Source: Alviniconcha marisindica
Lineage: Eukaryota; Mollusca; Gastropoda; Provannidae
Direction: 5' to 3'
Assembly (NCBI GenBank): GCA_018857735.1
Contig: JABMCL010002055.1
Coordinates: forward strand, 1,565,001-1,629,000
Length of the DNA: 64,000 nucleotides
The first letter of the stretch is position 1. Each line of letters begins with the position of its first letter. The notes beneath the pieces are model-generated. The model had not been told where the DNA came from and made no database searches. It saw only the letters and a list, made by a program, of their open reading frames with translations. The position numbers were made by a program, and so were the translations under genes. Of the stretch, positions 10,701 through 25,700 are shown piece by piece.

Positions 10701-13119
10701 CCTCTGATGAAAGAAACCACCCTGATAAGCCCTCCCACACACACACACACACACCCCCACTCCTTTAAAAAAAAAAAATTCAATTTAAATGTCCCCACCC
10801 CACCCCTCACCCACCATGCCCAGAGTGGCAGATAAAAACTAGAAGTAAAGGTACCTGTGATCTGAGCAGCATGAGCATCAGTTTTAGTGATGACTGACAC
10901 AACCTCCAGCACACTGCTCCGGTGAAGGCAGTCGGCAGCGGCACTCTCCTTGCCTGGGCTAGTCTTGCCATGAGTCAACGTATCTGCACTTCCAATGCCT
11001 GCACCAGTGCTGGCAAATGTTGAAGTATTCACGCTGCAAGTGCCTGTGTCAGCTCCAGTTAAGGTATCCGTGCTGCCAGTGCCTTTGCCAGCGCCGGTCA
11101 GTGTCAGCCTGTGAATGGTCAAGGCGTTGTCATCTCCACCACTGGCCAAAAGCAAACTGCCATCTGCAAAAATCCGTCTTTCCATTCAAACATAAAAACT
11201 GTAAAAACTAAAAAAGGGTATGATTGATCACTGTCTGGGTGTAAATTAAAAAAGCAACAAAAATACTGCAATATGATTCCGGTGACAATGAGGAGCGATA
11301 AAAAAAGACATAGTCACTCATTCAGTATCACATGTGACATGAGCACAGTGAGCCTGATCAAGTAAGTACGTTGGTGTTTTACGCCCAGTCAACCAGTGCA
11401 GTTATATCAGGGGGATGTCTGACCAAGAGCAGAGAATAGTACTATATAAAAATGATTAACAACAATGCTGAATATTGATCTTATTTCTCTCTGTTTCAAG
11501 CAAATGACTGCATTTCCAAACACATTCTTCAAGATCATGTCTTCATTCAATGTCAATCCACTATCCATTAATAATTGAGAAAAAACAAACAAAACCTCAT
11601 GATATTTGGAAGATAATACTGCTTCAGCCATGAGCTTCAAGAATCAAGAATACTGATTTATTTGTAAACACAGGAAATCCGAATTATGGCCCCAAGCAAA
11701 ATAAACAAACATAACCAATGAACAGCATTTTCCTGCAACAAATCAATGACAGCCCAGTCATGAAAAATAATTTCACAAGTTTGTCAGTAACAGAACAGCT
11801 ATCTTCAGCGTGGCTGCATGAAAAACAGGCTGCATGAAAAACAAACAACACTGAGTGATTCTTCACATTAAATGTCCAGCCAACCATCAAATTTATGCCA
11901 GGGGGAAACACCAGTCTTCAAATCACAAGCAAAATTCTGATTCATTGTTGCATGGTTGAAGAGGATTGAGAAAAAAATGAAGATGAATGAACAGAGCAGG
12001 CAGAATCCCTGGCAGTAGGTAAAGCGAAGCTATACTACTACCTACTAGTACTCTGGGCTTAAAAAGAGGGAATCTTTGATAACTCTGGATTATCACCTGA
12101 CAGCATTTCTACATCAGCTGCTACCCTACTGCACACAACAAACCACCCTCGTATCCTTCACTAACTGCACAATGTACCTGCCAGAGACTTGACATGCAAG
12201 CTGTTCACCCCCGATTGATGAGCATGGAATTCTTGGTTGGGCGACCAGCCACTGAGGTGGCCATGTTGATCCTGTGGCACTCCTTCTTTGCACTTCCTGC
12301 CAGCCAAAGAGGCCCCGAACACACCCTGGTGAGCTCCTGCTAGTTTCTGTTGGAGAGAAACTGCAGAACTTTCCCCCAGGTACTGAGTTCTGGTCATGTT
12401 CCGCTCAACACGAGTAGAGCATGCCTGGTTTTTGTCACTATTGTCTTCACTTTCCTCTTCTTCGCTGTTGTCATCATTGGCGTCAGATTCATCCCCATGG
12501 CTGCCTGGACCTGGCTCTCCAGTCACTGTCGGGAACTGGTCACGGTCCAGTTCATCCACCCAATCTCTCCCTGATTTCACAGCCTTTTCCCTCACTTCAG
12601 TGTTGCTTTCTGAAGTCTGACCACCTCTCTGAGAAACGGAATCGTCACCATGACAACTGGATGGCTGCTTCTGCCCCACAGCATCCAGCAGCCACTGAAC
12701 AACAGGCCGAAGGTCCCACAGGGCTATGCGACCATCAGTAGCCGCAGAGAGAAGAAAGGGGATGGGGGCAGAGGGGCAGGGGTAGCTGCTGTGCAGGGTG
12801 GAGAGGGTACAGGGAGTGGAGGGGGTGGGATGCAGGTGTATCAAGACTTTCAGGATACAGCCGTTGTGGTGAGATGACTGGCACAGCAATGTGAAGTGAT
12901 GCCGTGTTTCATCAAAGAGGAAGAGCCTGAAACACAAACAAGTGAAGCCTACTAGTGGTTGACGTTTTATTCACGTTTTATCAGACCAAGCCGTACTGAC
13001 ATCACAAACAAGATAACAGACAAATAAAATGGTTTACTATCAAGGAGGCACTTTGAAAACCCACAAAGAAGGGGATGGGTGGAGGGAGGGGTACTGAGAC
13101 TTTTCTGAAGACATTTCAC

Positions 13120-13180
<61 letters not shown>

Positions 13181-16100
13181 TGCATTGAAGAACACACACA
13201 TTTACAGCACACAACACACATCCTCTCTGCAAATACCATACACAATGAAAGACACACCATACCTGAGAATGCCATCAGAACCAGCAGCCACCAGAACATG
13301 TAAATGAGGCAACAGCCTGTGGTCCAACTGCTGGGCTGCAACCGCCGCCAGACACATGACGCGAGTCTCAGGATCCAGCTTCAAGTAGCGTGTCTTCCAC
13401 GGCTTGTGGGACTGCTTGTGGCGAGACTCCCCCAGGAAACAGCCTCCAAGGTGTTCATAGGAGACTGTGCATGAGTTCTGCTCACGTTTGGAATGCACAG
13501 AGTCTTTCCTGCAACTTGAGAGGCCTGCGGCAGCATTGCCTTCCATGGAGCTGCCTGGGCAGTCAGCCAGGTGGCTGTAATTGATAGAGGTCATGTTCTT
13601 TTTCCTTTCATGCAGGTAAGCAGGAGACATCACTCCCTGGCTGATCTGCTCATGTCTGGTTTCCATTTTTCCATCCCCCTGGCTGTCACATGTTTGAACA
13701 CCTGCCTGTGGGTTGTCTGACTGCTCGGAGCTGTGGGCCAAACTGGTCAATGGTGTGGAGCTGTGGGCTGAGCTGGGTAATGGTGTGGAGCAGTGGGCTG
13801 AGCTGGGCAATGGTGTGGAGCTGTGGGCAGAGGTGGGTAATGGTATGGAGCTGTGGGCCACACTGGGCAATGGTGTGGAGCTGTGGGCCGAGGCGGGCAA
13901 TGGTGTGGAGCTGTGGGATGAGCTGGACAATGATGTGGAGCCGTGGGCCAAACTGGTCAATGGTGTGGAGCTGTGGGCCGAGTTGGGCAATGGTGTGGAG
14001 TTGTGGGCTGAGTCGGGCAATGGTGTGGAGCTGCTCTTTTCTTCAGTCACTATCACCCTCCATGCCTGGATCTGAGCACGGCCCCCGGCTGAGAACACCA
14101 CTGTTGACACAGGCTGAGAACCCCATGCAGGTTGGCTCCCTGCACAGCTGTCCCGGACGCATGTCTGACTAGGCACAAAGTGTTCAGGGTGTGAAAGGTC
14201 GGTCCCCTCCTTCACGCTGGTGGCGGACGGCACAGTGACCACAGTACGCACGCTGGACAGGTGAGCATGCAGCGTGTGCTGACCTGTCCACTGCAGGCTA
14301 CCTGTAGCAGCTGAGTCAGGGGTAAGGAAAAAAAACACACAGGCGTGGGTGGAGTAAAGCCTGTGCTTGTCCCTCGCCCTTCAACACTGACAGTCTTCTA
14401 TCGTTTCCAAGCGTGATGTACGTGTGCCTTTAGGTTAACAGAGCTGGAAGTAAAAAATACAGCGCATAATTTATCCCCCTACATTAACTACAAATGTTTT
14501 CATTTCATCAGAGTACAGGCATAACAAATGTACCCTCAGGGCAACAGACATAGTTGTACAAGTCGTACCCAAAGGCCAACAGACATAGGGTGTACAAGTA
14601 GTACCCTAAGGCCAACAGACATAGGTGTACAAGCAGTACCCTAAGGCCAACAGACATAGGACTGATAAGTGTACAAGTAGTACCTATGGCCAACAGACAG
14701 TGGTGTAAAAATAGTACCCTCAGGCCAACAGACATAGGTGTACAAGTAGTACCCTAAGGCCAACAGACATAGGTGTACAAGTAGTACCCTAAGGCCAACA
14801 GACATAGGTGTACAAGCAGTACCCTAAGGCCAACAGACATAGGACTGATAAGTGTACAAGTAGTACCTAAGGCCAACAGACAGTGGTGTAAAAATAGTAC
14901 CCTCAGGCCAACAGACATAGGTGTACAAACAGTACCCTCAGGCCAACAGACATAGGTGTACAAATAGTACCCTAAGGCCAACAGACATAGGTGTACAAGT
15001 AGTACCCTAAGGCCAACAGACATAGGACTGACAGGTGTACAAGTAGTACCCTAAGGCCAACAGACAGTGGTGTAAACATAGTACCATCAGGCCAACAGAC
15101 ATAGGTGTACAAACAGTACCCTCAGGCCAACAGACATAGGTGTACAAACAGTACCCTCAGGCCAACAGACATAGGTGTACAAGTAGTACCCTAAGGCCAA
15201 CAGACATAGGACTGATAGATGTACAAGTAGTACCCTAAGGCCAACAGACAGTGGTGTAAACATAGTACCATCAGGCCAACAGACATAGGTGTACAAACAG
15301 TACCCTCAGGCCAACAGACATAGGTGTACAAACAGTACCCTCAGGCCAACAGACATAGGTGTACAAATAGTACCCTCAGGCCAACAGACATAGGTGTACA
15401 AATAGTACCCTCAGGCTAACAGACATTCCCTATTTCAAAGTGACAGGCTAGTACCACTTTCCAGGTATGATCGACGTGCCTACAGGTAAACAAATATCAG
15501 CCTACACAAATAAAGTACCTAGCTCTTTCTTTATGAACTTTTCATGATAAACCTCTCTTTTCACTTTTGGTGCTAGTACCATGTCAATAGGTTTCGTTTC
15601 TGTGCTTGAAGTTCTGGAAGCAAACAAAGCATGAACAGTTTAGGAGAAAAAAAAATCTCTCTCAAAACACATCCATGTTTCCTCAAGCTTTTGAATTTAT
15701 CACAGGCTTCACCAGTATGATGATCCTGGTTTAGAACATTGCTAAAAAAATGTTTTTTTAATGTTTCAAACTGATAACACATTGAATAAATCCCCCAAAA
15801 TAACAGTACATATCTCAAGCGATATACCACCCACCTAACCCCAACTCTTCACAGTCACTTGGGATGAAACACAATGTGTAAAAGTCAGCCCTGCCAACGT
15901 AGCAGTGTTGGTCACTATTGACACAAGGATACTGTCAGAATGCAGGGTTCCAAGGCTGAGTGTGGTGTCCTCACTTCCTGTACACATCACATGGTGTGCT
16001 CCACCTGACAACACACCATGCAATCAACTTCCTGTACACATCACATGGTGTGCACCACCTGATAACACATCATGCAGTCAACTTCCTGTACACATCACAT

Positions 16101-16889
16101 GGTGTGCTCCACCTGACAACACACCATGCAATCAACTTCCTGTACACATCACAAGCACACTGACAACACACCATGCAATCAACTTCTGTATACATCACAA
16201 GCACACTGACAACACACCATGCAAACAACTTCCTGTACACATCACATGATATGCTCCACCTGACAACACACCATGCAATCAACTTCCTGTACACATCACA
16301 TGTGTGCACCACCTGACAACACATCATGCAATCAACTTCCTGTACACATCACAGGGGCACCACCTGACAACACACCATGCAATCAACTTCCTGTACACAT
16401 CACATGGGCCCACATGACAACACACCATGCAATCAACTTCCACAAATCAACAATTGGCAACACCTCTCATTTGAACAGCCAAGATGCCACCCAAAATTCC
16501 TGTCACATCACATAGTGTGCACCACCTGACAACACACCATGCAATCAACTTCCTATACACATCACATGGTGTGCACCACCTGACAACACACCATGCAATC
16601 AACTTCCTGTACACATCACATGGTGTGTACCACATGACAACACACCATGCAATCAAGTTACAAGCAACATTAGGCAACACCTCTCTTTTTGAACGAGGCC
16701 AAGATGGTCACCCAAAATGTCCATGTCGAATGACAAGCTCTACAAAACTAATAATAATAATGTACATTTATCATGCGCTCATCAATTCCCTGGGCGCTCA
16801 CGATACATATTAACCTAAATATGATATTCTATACACATGTACAGCACAGCCCTACCAAAACATTATACATAAAGTATTATACGGAAAAA

Positions 16890-16957
<68 letters not shown>

Positions 16958-19931
16958 GACTGTAGCAGAAACTGGGTACTGGTCTTAGTTGGGGTGAAAA
17001 TACTGTGAGAAGAGGAAGGTTTTCAGTTTGGCTTTAAAAGATGTCAGGGTATGCTGCATTTACAATCAACTGCTGCCTAATTTGCTACGTACACCACAAA
17101 AGCATTGACTGCATGCTCATCTGACCTTGTTCACCCTGATAAACGGATTCGCTGTTATTGTTAAACAGCCAATATGTTAGCAGATGTAGGCTCCATGTTT
17201 CATGGATACAAGAGATGGCAGATTCTGATTTGGGCTGCTTCTGTGATTAGTTTGACAGCTCACTGCGGATGACTGCTGGCCAGGCAGTACCAACTCCAGG
17301 GCACAACTAAGCCTTAAAGAAATGTGGTCGGTGACTGTTTCTAATACTAAGATGATGGAAAATGATGGAAGCAATCTCTCCTCCACTCCCTACTCATCAT
17401 TCCTAGTAATCACCTGTGCTGTCTGTGTAGGTGTAGATGCACTTCATGTCCCAAACTTTCATCCCATGCAGAGGCGGCTGAAGATAAATAAAACCTTGTG
17501 ATGAAAAATAACCACTTCAAATGCAAGGCACATACGATGAACATCGTAAATGACAGGATATTGGCTGCGGCAATATGCTCAACACTAACAGCATACTACA
17601 AAACAACGAACTCCCTTTCATTCTACAAAATGAATTTCCTTTCTTTCATCAAGACAAGAGACCGCAAGAAATCACCATAAGTCTGCATAATGATTAAGTA
17701 TCAAAGATGAGTCTGCATAATGATTAAGTATCAAAGATGAGTCTGCATAATGATTAAGTATCAAAGATGCATAAACAAATAAAAAAACAGACATCTGCTG
17801 TTTATACATTGTTAGAACAACTCAAGAATGTTAACAGTATTTCTGTAGCTGAACACTGCAGGGTGGTAATTAATCTTCAGGTTGAGCAGAGCTTACTGGC
17901 TTCCAAATGTCAAGCCATGAAACAATTTCAATCAGGTTAACATACTGTGAACATGTCACATGGTATTAGATATGCATATTAACCTGGCAGTCATCATCAT
18001 TACTACTGTGGGTATCTTCTATATTAATTTCTTTTCACAACATTGCAGCAGTCTTGAAAAACATCACAACCTTAGACTTTCCAGCACCTTACTTTGATAA
18101 TGTCTTGGCCTGACTTTTGACCTCCTGTCACCATGACAACCTTAAACTTTCCAGAGTCTTACCTTGACAATGTCTTGTCCTGACTTTTGACCTCCTGTCA
18201 CCATGACAACCTTAAACTTTCCAGAGTCTTACCTTGACAATGTCTTGTCCTGACTTTTGACCTCCTGTCACCATGACAACCTCCCTGGCCTTGATGAAGA
18301 CGAATCGGTAATCTTCACCATGACCCCTCTGTTGACCCAGGAAGTCCCAAGCCCGATGACCCCCTCCACACTCCACCTCCAGTCTTCGCTCTCCTCGTTC
18401 CACATCCCACACAATGAACTTGGACTGCAAACAAGTGTTCTGATATCACGCATCAGCCTTGGCAATGACCAACTGCACAGCTACACATTTGGACTGCAAG
18501 ATACACCTTGACATCACTCATGACTCATCACCCTTTGCAAAGAATGACTGCATTTAGAGTTAGACTGCACAAAATACCTTGATATCACTCATCAGCCTTG
18601 GCAATGAAAACCTGCACAGCTACACATTTGGATTACAAGATACACCTTGACATCACTCATGACTCATCAGCCTTTGCAAAGAATGACTACACTTAGACTG
18701 CACAAAATACCTTGACATCACTCATCAGCTTGGCAATGAAAAACTGCACAACTACACATTTGGACTGCAAAATACATCTGGACACCACTCATGACCCATC
18801 AACCTTTGCAAAGAATGACTACACTTAGACTGCACAAAATACCTTGACATCAGACTTGGCAAAGAATAACTGCACTTAGAGTTAGACTGCACAAGACACC
18901 TTGACATCACTCATCAGCTTTGGCAATAAAAAATAAATAAAAAAATAGGCAATACTGTACATATCCAGACTGCAGGACATTTCCTGAGATCACCCACAAA
19001 ACCTTGGTAATAAAAAATAACTTCTACACACTGCAAGACACACCTTCACATCCCCCATAAAGTGATACACCTTGCCAATCCAAAAACTGCACAACTATAC
19101 ACATAGACTGCAAGACATGCTTTGACATTACCCATCAAGTGATAAATCTTGACAATCCCAAAAGTGTATAACTACACACATTGACTGCAAGACACACTTT
19201 GACATTTCCCATAATGTGATAAACGCTGGCAATCCAAAAACTGCACAACTACACACAGGGACTGCAAGACACACCTTGACATCATCCATAAATCCTGACA
19301 ATCCAAAAACTGCACAACTATGCACATGTACTACAAGATGCACCTTGACATCCTCCATAAACCTTATTATTATTATTACCGATTGCTTCTGTATAGTGCT
19401 ATTCTCTGCTAACAAGCAAACTTACTGTACTCATGTTGCATGCGGTTCTGAATGAGTGACTGTATCCTTTTATAACGTCTATTTTAATATCCACTGGAGT
19501 GGCAATAAAATTTAAAAAACTGCACTGCTATGGACTGCAAGGCCATCATCAAGACCCTGACATCTGCACCAGTACACTCTTGGACTGAAAGACTTTGACT
19601 GATCATGTACCCCAAACAAACACACACGCTTTCTTTTTACAATTTATACAGTTTTTCTTTTTAAACAGCACGCACAGACTATGACAGGAAAACATCAGGC
19701 AAAGAACACACTGAGCACAGAAAAACAAATGAAGGTGAATGACTTACAGAATAAAATCCCAAGACGTACAGTTTCTTTCCTTCGATCCACAGACGATCAA
19801 TCCAGTCAAAGCCTCTGAACACCTGAAACAGGAAGTCAACCATTTATGCCACAGAAGTCTAGTAGCAGTACTGTTGTTGACAATAACAAGAAAGGCTGTC
19901 AACAGCTAGCTTCTTGTCTTGGCCTGAGGAT

Positions 19932-19969
<38 letters not shown>

Positions 19970-20214
19970 AACACAAAGCCATGCACATACACACACCAAT
20001 ACAGCAAGGAAAAGGACAGAAGAGTTGTTAATGAGACACCCCCCTCCTCCCTCTCCTGACACACAACTTTTACAGAGGGATACATTTGTACACTGTGGGT
20101 CAATCCTCACTCACAACTATCAGAATACAATGCCACCAGTACCATCTCTGACAACCTTCTCACATGAGGGGTGGGGTGAAATTATAGCACCAAAGTTCCG
20201 TATGTGTGTCAGTA

Positions 20215-20312
<98 letters not shown>

Positions 20313-22246
20313 CCATGCATGTATGTGCTGTTGATGGGGAAGGGAGCATGGTGTTTGTCAGCAGAGCTCTAGCAGCAGTATGGACAGCCGTGTATCTGAC
20401 CGGTTACAGTGACTGTCTGACCGGTTTCCGTGAACCACTTTCACCACCTTATGGATGTCAAACTGGTATGAAAAATGTCTGGTGCGATCACTGGGAAAAT
20501 ATCAGAGTTGGACACAGTGTATTGTAGGAAGATAAAAAGGCAAGGGTGCTGAACCTACCCGAGAAGTGTTCAGAAGTTGCAGCCGATGGTTGTTCAAAGC
20601 CCACCGTCGGTACTGACCATCCCTGCCTGAGGTGAATATTGTATTGTCATGGCAACGCACGCAGGTAACACCTGCACTGCCATGAATCTTGGGAAATGTC
20701 TGCACTGGAGGAAACTCTGTCTCTGCCTGGAAATACAAATCAAGCGTTACCACATGTGAAATGTGACAGCAGGGCCTGCTTTCAGCAACACTCCATGGAT
20801 CACCGTCACACTGCAAGGGTTACCATAGCCCCGTTTCACACTCTATGGCTTACCACACTCCCTGGGTTACCACAGTCCCATCATCACACTTTACGGTTTA
20901 CCACACTCCCTGGGTTATTACAATCCCGTTACCACACTCCCTGGGCTACCACAGTCCCGTTACCACACCCTATGGTTTACCACACTCCCTGGGTTACCAT
21001 GGTTCCATTACCACACTCTATGGTCTACCACACTACAAGGGTTACCACAGTACCATTACCACACTCTATGGTTTACCACACTCCCATGGTTACCACAGTC
21101 CCATTACCACACTCTATGGGATTGCCACAGTCCCATTACCACACTCTATGGTTTACCACACTGCAAGTGTTACCACAGTCCCATTACCACACTCTGTGGT
21201 TTACCACACTCCCTGGGTTACCACAGTCCCATTACCACACTCTATGGTTTACCACACTGCAAGGGTTACCATGGCCACACAACCACACTCCCTGGGTTAC
21301 CAGTCCCATTACCACTCCCTGGGTTACCACAGTCTCATTACCACACTCCCCGGGTTACCACAGTCCCATTACCATACTCCATGGTTTACCACATTCTGTG
21401 GGTTACCACAGTCCAGTTACTACACAGTATGGTTTACCACATTCTGTGGGTTACCAGAGTCCCATTACCACACTCTATGGTTTACCACATTCCATGGGTT
21501 ACCACCACATTCCATGGGTTACCATGATGCTCTACGAGCTACCTAGGGAAAGTTAACCTAATTTCCTGAACGAGATGAATAAAGCGAGCAACAACAACAT
21601 TTTAACCCAGGGAAAGTCACTCACACCACTGGCTGTCTGTGTGATCTTGTAGCAGTGAACACTGCCACTTCTGTCTCCGCAAACCAAATGAGCTATCTCC
21701 CCTGATGTCGGTGGTGATGATGTTGATTGTTGTGGTGAAGATGAAAGCAAGCAGCCAGACACCACCCAGCGATGTTTGCAAGATGGCAGTTGCAACTGAG
21801 CCACCACAGATATGGAGATGGTGCCTGCAGCTGCGTGTTGAACTGCTGCTAGTACCTGGTGGAACAGAGATACGTTTTGACAGATAGCTTGCAATGCAAT
21901 TCATGGCTCACCTTCAAGACACAGAATTCAGTTTCTCATAACCTGTCAAACACACTCCACACAAGGAGTTTTTAAAACGAAACTGGTCTTGCTGTGTCTA
22001 GGTTTTCATTCCTCCTCTAAAACTCTGCATTATTTATTCATCACTATTCACTACTATTCTGCAGCCAAGCTGGACAATGAGAAAAGCAAAATGGGCCCGA
22101 CTGTCTGCTTAAGAGAGACATTCCATAACATTTGCTACTGTTCCTTTTTTAATAATAACCCTGAACCCATTCCACACTTGCACACACTCTCTCTCTCTAA
22201 ACTACAATCCTTGGAAAATAAAGTTTTCGAGTTCGAGTTCGAGTTT

Positions 22247-22297
<51 letters not shown>

Positions 22298-22673
22298 CAC
22301 ACACACACACACACCAAAAGCTCCACCCAACTCATGACATACTTTTGATTTTGAAATATATGGAATATTGTTGTTGAAAAGCAACACTTTGATCAGAAGA
22401 ACAGCACAATGCACATTGAGTCCAGCAGTCACAGGTCAGCACAAAAACAACAAAAGACTACTGAAATATAAACTTTAATTTGAATTTGTTCACTTTGTGT
22501 ACTTATTAAAAATTATTAAAATTCATTTAAATTACCTCATCAAGTCTGCCACTCCAAATCTGCTCATGCTTCTATAACTGATCTCAAAACCCCTCACTTC
22601 ATGTCCACCTAATTCTGACTTCTCCCTTTACCTGTTGTGCTTTGTCCACAAGAGATGGCTTTGCACATGCTTG

Positions 22674-22767
<94 letters not shown>

Positions 22768-25700
22768 ATGTATGTGTGTGTGTGTGTGTGTGCACATGCA
22801 CGTGTGCATGTGTGTGCATGCATGCATGTGTGTGCATGCATGCATGTATGTGTGTGTGTGTGTGTGTGTGTGTGCACATGCACGTGTGCATGTGTGTGCA
22901 TGCATGCATGTGTGTGCATGCATGCATGTGTGTGTGTGTGTGTGTGTGTGCATGAATGTGCATGTATACGTGTGTGTGCACATTGATTGACAAATAATAA
23001 AAATAACTTTTGTTGCTGTTGCTGAGTGTAAATCATAGAGATATGTACACTAATGTGATGTGAGAGTGTGTTTTTTAATAGGCATGCAGCAGACTTTCCA
23101 CTTTGACACTTGTGTCATCGACCCCCTCAGAAGTCTCCAGGTGAAACACTTTGCAGTTCAAGCACAATCTGACACCTTGGCAGCAGATTACTGTAATGCA
23201 TTCTCATCTCACGCCTAATACAGCACCACAGAGGAAGGGAAACACAGGCCAGACTCACACAATGTCCGTGGAGTCCTGAGGTGAGAACATGGTCCTCATT
23301 AACCCATGTGAGGCCACAGATCTTGCCTGAGTGGAGACTCGTCTTCGTCTGACTGATGCCTCCTTCACAGCCTGCAAAATGACACTAAACATGCAGGATT
23401 GAAAAACAACAACAGAAAAACTTGAATACAGCAAAAAATTGCAACAGCACTTTGTAACGAACTGTCTCAATGTTAAATTCTGCAGAGACTTATTTCAGAA
23501 TCCCTGCAGTACAGTTTCTTAGTCTTTTCAGTACTCTTATAACATATCTCTGTTTAAAGACCTCATCAATGAGTTACTGACACAAAAACACATATGGGAC
23601 AACACACTACAAAGAATCCTTAACAACACAGAAAACACCTGGTAAACGCCTCACAAGAAATTGTCAATAAATAACATACAAAACACACAATGTGGCAGCA
23701 ACATCCTCTGAAACCCCATCACCATGAAATACAGCTCCCACAGCAAAAGGAGAACAAACCCATTGCCCTATAGCACTTTGCAAGGAAACCCTTCAAACAG
23801 TTTCTGGTCAGCTGACAGAGAAACCCATGTGCAAGTGGACAGATTGGAAAGGTCTGGAACCACAACTGACATTACCATCCTGTTGTTTTTTGGCGCCACT
23901 GAGAATTAAAAAAATACTTTATTGCTTATGAGATTTCTGCAGTTCCAATTTGTTCCCCCCCCACCCCCCCCCCCCCCCCCATTGTTGTTGTTGGGGTTTT
24001 ATTTTTGTTTTTTCCCAGGTATATTTTTCTTCTACAGTTCCTAGTCCTATGCCTCGTTTATGCTCCTAACTTTTTAGTGCCCCATCTTTATTGATTTTAC
24101 AGTGTCAGTATATAAATGTATGTTGTTGCTTCTGTCATTGTTGAGTTGTGTAAAATTAAGCTTTGTCTAGTCAGTATGCACTTGTGTGTGGATGCCTCTG
24201 TGTGCGTGCATGTATGCGCTTAGAACAGTCTCTATGAACAAGATTTTGCACTTCTTTTTTTCTCACTTTATAAATACTTTAATTATTAATTATTATACAT
24301 ATAAAATGAATTAAAAAGAATTGCTTTTTAAATGGACCTTCCTGACCTCTGTGCAACACCCTGACATGCCCCAAGATGCTGGCAACGGCCAGGTAAGTTG
24401 TGTTTGGGGACACGGCCAGTGTGGAGTAGGAGGCAAAGTCAGCATCATGACACAGTGTCTGCCATCTGCCACCGGACACGCTGTAGTACAGCACACTCCT
24501 GCAACAAACACCAGTGTGCCTCCATACAATACCTTGTAACACCAATACAACACAGTGCAACATGATGCCATCCCATACACTACCATGTGATCCAATGCCA
24601 CGTGATGCAACACCATCTGACACAATACAAAACCATACAACACAACACAGTACAGTAGTCAGTACCATATAATGTCACAAAACACAGTACGATACCATAC
24701 AGCTCCCACTGTGACAAAATGTCAGCCTGATAACTGTGGTCATTTTCATGTGGTCACTCTACAACGCCGTACAAACTACAACACAATGCAATAGAACACG
24801 AAACAACAATTTGAAGAAAACACCAAATATCACAACATAACAATACATTGCAATACAGTACAATAACATGCTACACCTTAAATGCCAGAAACAAATTAAA
24901 CTGCACTAAGAACTGGGCTAAAAATTAGGATATGAAACCTACCGTAATAGGGGAGGGGGGGGGGGGGGGGGAGGGCTGCTTTGGTTTCATCAGAATAAAA
25001 GCAAGATCCAACAATAACTCCCAAAAGAAACTCACCCAGCATTGGTCACAAGGACCACTGTGTCAAAATCCCACAGTGCCAACGTTCTCACAAAGTCATC
25101 AGCACACACCTGAGAAAAACAACAACATGAATATGGTGATCGCATGACAGAGAAATTTGACCAGTTCTAACAACAAACAAGACTTCTTTCCACTGGACCA
25201 AGAAAAAACAAATCACACACACTTTGTCAAGAAGAAGAAGAAGAAAAAAGCCGCTACATTGAAAAACTACTGGGTCACTGCCCATTCTGCACGCAGCCCA
25301 GGGGAGACAATTTCAAAAAACAGCAAAGTGTTGGCTGTTCCACTGGACCAAGAAAAAAACAAAACACACACACAATGTCAAGAAGAAGAAAAAAGCTGTT
25401 ACATTGAGAGAAAAAAAAAAAACAGTACACCACTTTCTGCCGACAGCCCAGGGGAGACAATTTCAAAAACTGCAAAAGAGGGCAGACTAGAAGAATATCC
25501 TGCTATTTTAGTACTTTCTACTTAATCTTGCAGCACAAAATATCCAGAACCTTCCTAACTCAATTTCCCTTTCACTGTCCTTTGATTAAAATAAAAAATG
25601 AGTTAATTTTTTTTACTGATTCTTTATAACTACAAAATCAATGGACTGCTGAGTAAATTTCATATTTGATACACAGGTCCTCAGGAACATTGAGCTTCAG

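Noticed and set aside
13690..14172. Plus-strand open frames with Trp/Ser repeats
   Set aside because: Shadow of the coding minisatellite in WDR6 exon 20, whose minus-strand frame has conserved flanks.
20696..21556. 286-codon plus-strand open frame
   Set aside because: It is a pure translation of the 47-bp minisatellite in a WDR6 intron; two other frames are equally open.
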